From positions 1 to 25,423 of IMG/VR virus record IMGVR_UViG_3300042453_003274: 25,423 bases of DNA; one strand, 5' to 3'. This DNA is from a virus. Shown piece by piece: positions 23,030 to 25,423 of this stretch (positions are counted from its first letter, which is position 1; each line of letters begins with the position of its first letter). The translations under genes and the position numbers were made by a program. The notes under the pieces are model-generated. The model did not search any database. It saw nothing but the letters and a program-made list of their open reading frames with translations, and had not been told where the DNA came from.

Positions 23030-24045
23030 AAATATCCATCCCCTAATTGTGATATTATAGTTTTCTTTATTTGATCTACTGTCATTTCCCCAACATCCTT
23101 AGTTGGTATTTTGGGAAAACTCAACTTATACATTCTATTAAGCTGTCTTTGTATTTGCAGCTTAGACTCTCTTCCGGCTTGATCATTATCTGTTAAGACA
23201 ACAACGTGTGTTAAGTGTAACTTATTTAACTTAATTTCTTGGTCTTTACTTATAGATTTACCAAATATGCTCATAGCATTGGTAATTCCTGCTTCGTACA
23301 ATTTCCAAACATCTCCTTGACCTTCTACAATGAATATGCATTTACTCTTATTGACTTTATCTACTGCTCTATGATAGTTATAAAGAAGCCCAGTTTTCAC
23401 AAAACCTTTTGGATAAAATAAAAATTTTGGCGACTTATATTCTTTTATAGATCTACCTATTATGGCTACAATATTTTTTCCAGAATCATCATGAATGGGT
23501 ATTACTGACCTGTCGAACATTTTTGATTTAGGGTTAGCACAATCGCCAACCCCAAAATACTGTAAAGTTTCTGGTAAAAATCCCCTATTAATAAAATACT
23601 TTGATGGATATGTTAAATCTTCCATAACTATTGGGCTATATTCTATTGCATCGTTAGATTCTTTAAAAGATGCTACAAGCTTGGAAAATTCATCAGAATC
23701 ATTTATTGCTGTATCCTGTATGATGTGATCATGTTTAATTTTAATTAATTCACAAGCCCACCTAAGAGCTTTAGAGAAGCCAATATCTTCACCCTCAATG
23801 TTAGATAAGGCTCCGCGAATTAAACCTATAATATCATTTCTATATTGGTGCTGACAGTCTCTAGTCCAACACTTCCATATTCCCTTATCTAAGGAGAATG
23901 AGAATGCCCTTGGGTTATCGCTATTATTATGAACTGGACAAGTAGAATATACATTATCCCCGAAAACTTCATACTTCATACCAAGTTTGTTAAAAATCAA
24001 TTCATATTTTGAATTAAGTTCTTTTTTAGTTATTTGTAAGTTCAT
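23026..24045 (-). CDS. dnaG: DnaG-type DNA primase
   Basis: A 339-residue primase that makes RNA primers. The zinc-binding domain has C36/H39 (CPVH) and C59/C64 (WKCWTRDCQ). The RNA-polymerase/TOPRIM part has RSVIPIHDDSGKNIVAIIGRS, IFIVEGQGDVWKLYEAGI with E241, and VVVLTDNDQAGRES with D286 and D288. It is shorter than cellular DnaG and lacks a clear C-terminal helicase-binding domain, ending soon after TOPRIM. The start lies 20 nt inside the end of the helicase gene, so helicase and primase are probably translationally coupled and cooperate at the fork. Confidence 0.92.
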   Translation of the reverse strand: MNLQITKKELNSKYELIFNKLGMKYEVFGDNVYSTCPVHNNSDNPRAFSFSLDKGIWKCWTRDCQHQYRNDIIGLIRGALSNIEGEDIGFSKALRWACELIKIKHDHIIQDTAINDSDEFSKLVASFKESNDAIEYSPIVMEDLTYPSKYFINRGFLPETLQYFGVGDCANPKSKMFDRSVIPIHDDSGKNIVAIIGRSIKEYKSPKFLFYPKGFVKTGLLYNYHRAVDKVNKSKCIFIVEGQGDVWKLYEAGITNAMSIFGKSISKDQEIKLNKLHLTHVVVLTDNDQAGRESKLQIQRQLNRMYKLSFPKIPTKDVGEMTVDQIKKTIISQLGDGYL

Positions 24046-25423
24046 CTTGTTTTATTTTATTTAAAGCGTCCGAATCAATTAATCCCGTATCGCCAACTGG
24101 CTGATTTTTAAATTCGTTCCTAGTTTTAAGTTCCCTTAACTTGGCATGTGATCCGCTCATAATCATATTTATATAATCTCCATCATCTAAACCGGCACCG
24201 TGCCTAGAAACTATAGGTACTAATTTTCTATTACCAGCATTTGGACCATCTTCTGCTAATTCTTCTGGAGATTTAATTTTAAATATTGAGAATGATGTGC
24301 ATAACCATATCAATCTATCCGATCCAGAAACCGCATCAGTACTTTCTTTAGTTATGCCGTCACGATTAAGCTGAACAAATGATAAGCATGGTATATCTAA
24401 TTTAACGCACAGATTATGCAATGATGTAATTTGGAATCCTAAAGCTTGATATTCCTGTATATTATTAGTTATAGAATTAGATGACATTAATTTTAAATAA
24501 TCATAAATGATAAGACAGTCATTAGTTTTTCCAGTGTCATCACTTTTAACTTCTTGCATCACCCATCTTCTAATTAAATTTAATATTTGTTCAAAGGGCT
24601 TACCGGCAACGCTAATGTAGCTGTATGGTATAGATTCTATCTGTTTAATAGCATCTAATACTTTAGCGTGTTTTTCTTTATCATCAATGAACTTACCGGT
24701 AGCAACTTCATTAATAGGAACACCGCTAATATTAGATATTAATCTATTCAAATGGTCTTCTTTGGACATTTCAGTATCTAGCATTAATACTGGAACTCCA
24801 CGCTTAGACACATTCAGTGCTACATTATCAGCGAATACGCTTTTACCAACCTTGGGCCTAGCTGATACTAGATCAACGCACTTGCGTCTTAATCCACCAC
24901 CTATAGCTTCATCGTATTTATTGAAGCCAGTTGGAATACCTATTATATCGCACTTATTGTTTTCAAGAAATGTTACATAATCTTGAATGTTCTTACCAAT
25001 TTTCTCTGGATTTTCACCACCGTCATCTTCTCTTAAGAAATCTATTACTGGATTTTCTAATATTTGTATAATCTCATTGATAGATTCAGTACCAGTAATA
25101 TCATCAACATCTTTATGTATTTTAGATGTTAACTTTTTGATCTTACGTGCAAATTCAAACTTCTTGATCTGTACTGCAAAACTGAATATATTATCTTTAC
25201 TGATTGGGAAATCAAATAATGACTTTATATATTTCAGTTCTTGTGGAGTGTTAAGACTGTCTGACAAATTTAACTGAGTGGCAGATGATAATATAGATGG
25301 TATATCTATCTTTTGATCATTAGCAATAATCTTTTCTATGCACTTATATAGAACTTGATTGTTAATATGACCAAAAGTTTCACTGCTAATCAAATTAGAT
25401 ACAGCAATATATCCATCTATTCC
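24026..25423 (-). CDS. dnaB: DnaB-type replicative helicase (5' end outside window)
   Basis: The frame is open to the window edge, so the start is not seen; the first 10 residues at the edge (GIDGYIAVSN) continue into LISSETFGHINNQVLYKCIEKI, the DnaB N-terminal helical domain. The RecA-like domain has VSARPKVGKSVFADN (Walker A), LMLDTEMS with the catalytic Glu, NDCLIIYDYLKLM (Walker B), LSFVQLNRD, and SRHGAG in the arginine-finger region. A TTG at 25393 is possible but would truncate the N-terminal domain. It unwinds DNA 5'-3' as a ring at the fork. The primase gene starts 20 nt inside its end. Confidence 0.92.
   Translation of the reverse strand, partial: GIDGYIAVSNLISSETFGHINNQVLYKCIEKIIANDQKIDIPSILSSATQLNLSDSLNTPQELKYIKSLFDFPISKDNIFSFAVQIKKFEFARKIKKLTSKIHKDVDDITGTESINEIIQILENPVIDFLREDDGGENPEKIGKNIQDYVTFLENNKCDIIGIPTGFNKYDEAIGGGLRRKCVDLVSARPKVGKSVFADNVALNVSKRGVPVLMLDTEMSKEDHLNRLISNISGVPINEVATGKFIDDKEKHAKVLDAIKQIESIPYSYISVAGKPFEQILNLIRRWVMQEVKSDDTGKTNDCLIIYDYLKLMSSNSITNNIQEYQALGFQITSLHNLCVKLDIPCLSFVQLNRDGITKESTDAVSGSDRLIWLCTSFSIFKIKSPEELAEDGPNAGNRKLVPIVSRHGAGLDDGDYINMIMSGSHAKLRELKTRNEFKNQPVGDTGLIDSDALNKIKQDELTNN

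Overview
This window is part of an AT-rich genome in which nearly every gene lies on the minus strand, so transcription runs from high to low coordinates. Gene ends overlap by 1-20 nt in most places, many of them as ATGA. A replication/recombination set (DnaB-type helicase, DnaG-type primase, T4-type dNMP kinase, RecB-like Fe-S nuclease, DNA polymerase III alpha, DnaQ-like exonuclease, SSB, Rad52-like annealing protein) is mixed with virion-like genes. There is no tRNA or rRNA, and no housekeeping metabolism apart from sugar and lipid-phosphate enzymes. This points to a large tailed bacteriophage, probably known only from metagenomes. The host cannot be read from the sequence.

Layout in transcription order. 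(A) 25423-21270: helicase (5' end outside the window), primase, dNMP kinase and RecB/Cas4-like nuclease. (B) 21257-18077: a GT2 glycosyltransferase, a head-protein-like gene, a PAP2 acid phosphatase, a small DUF6356-like membrane protein and a small Ig/FN3-like protein, closed by a strong intrinsic terminator at 18057-18026. (C) 18016-13803: a DNA polymerase III alpha split into two genes, with a DnaQ-family proofreading exonuclease gene between the halves, followed by SSB. (D) 13797-2269: about 14 genes for glycan synthesis and transfer: three GT-B transferases, a methyltransferase-like fragment, a cysteine-motif protein, a nucleotidyltransferase-like protein, a possible GT-B-like protein, a GT2, a WecB-type UDP-GlcNAc 2-epimerase, a GT-D/DUF1792-like transferase, a DUF5672-like transferase, a StrG-like 2OG-Fe(II) oxygenase, an RgpF-like protein and one unknown. 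(E) 2318-165: a Vsr/PD-(D/E)XK-like nuclease with a homing-endonuclease-like N-terminus, a Rad52-like annealing protein, a zinc-ribbon protein and a small secreted protein. A convergent plus-strand gene ends at 116, across a G/C-rich hairpin at 121-160.

The most striking system is the three-gene polymerase. The N-terminal half (536 aa) carries a PHP domain whose metal ligands look lost, plus all three palm aspartates. It stops just after the third aspartate. The C-terminal half (525 aa) resumes at the start of the fingers and ends after the OB domain. The separate exonuclease with intact DEDDh residues sits between them in a third reading frame, joined by 8-nt and 11-nt overlaps. No intein is visible, so the halves probably assemble non-covalently. 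The second point of interest is the large glycan cluster inserted between replication and recombination genes. It could glycosylate virion proteins, modify DNA or alter a host surface glycan; the sequence alone does not decide. Functional calls rest on motifs read by eye; no database search was run.
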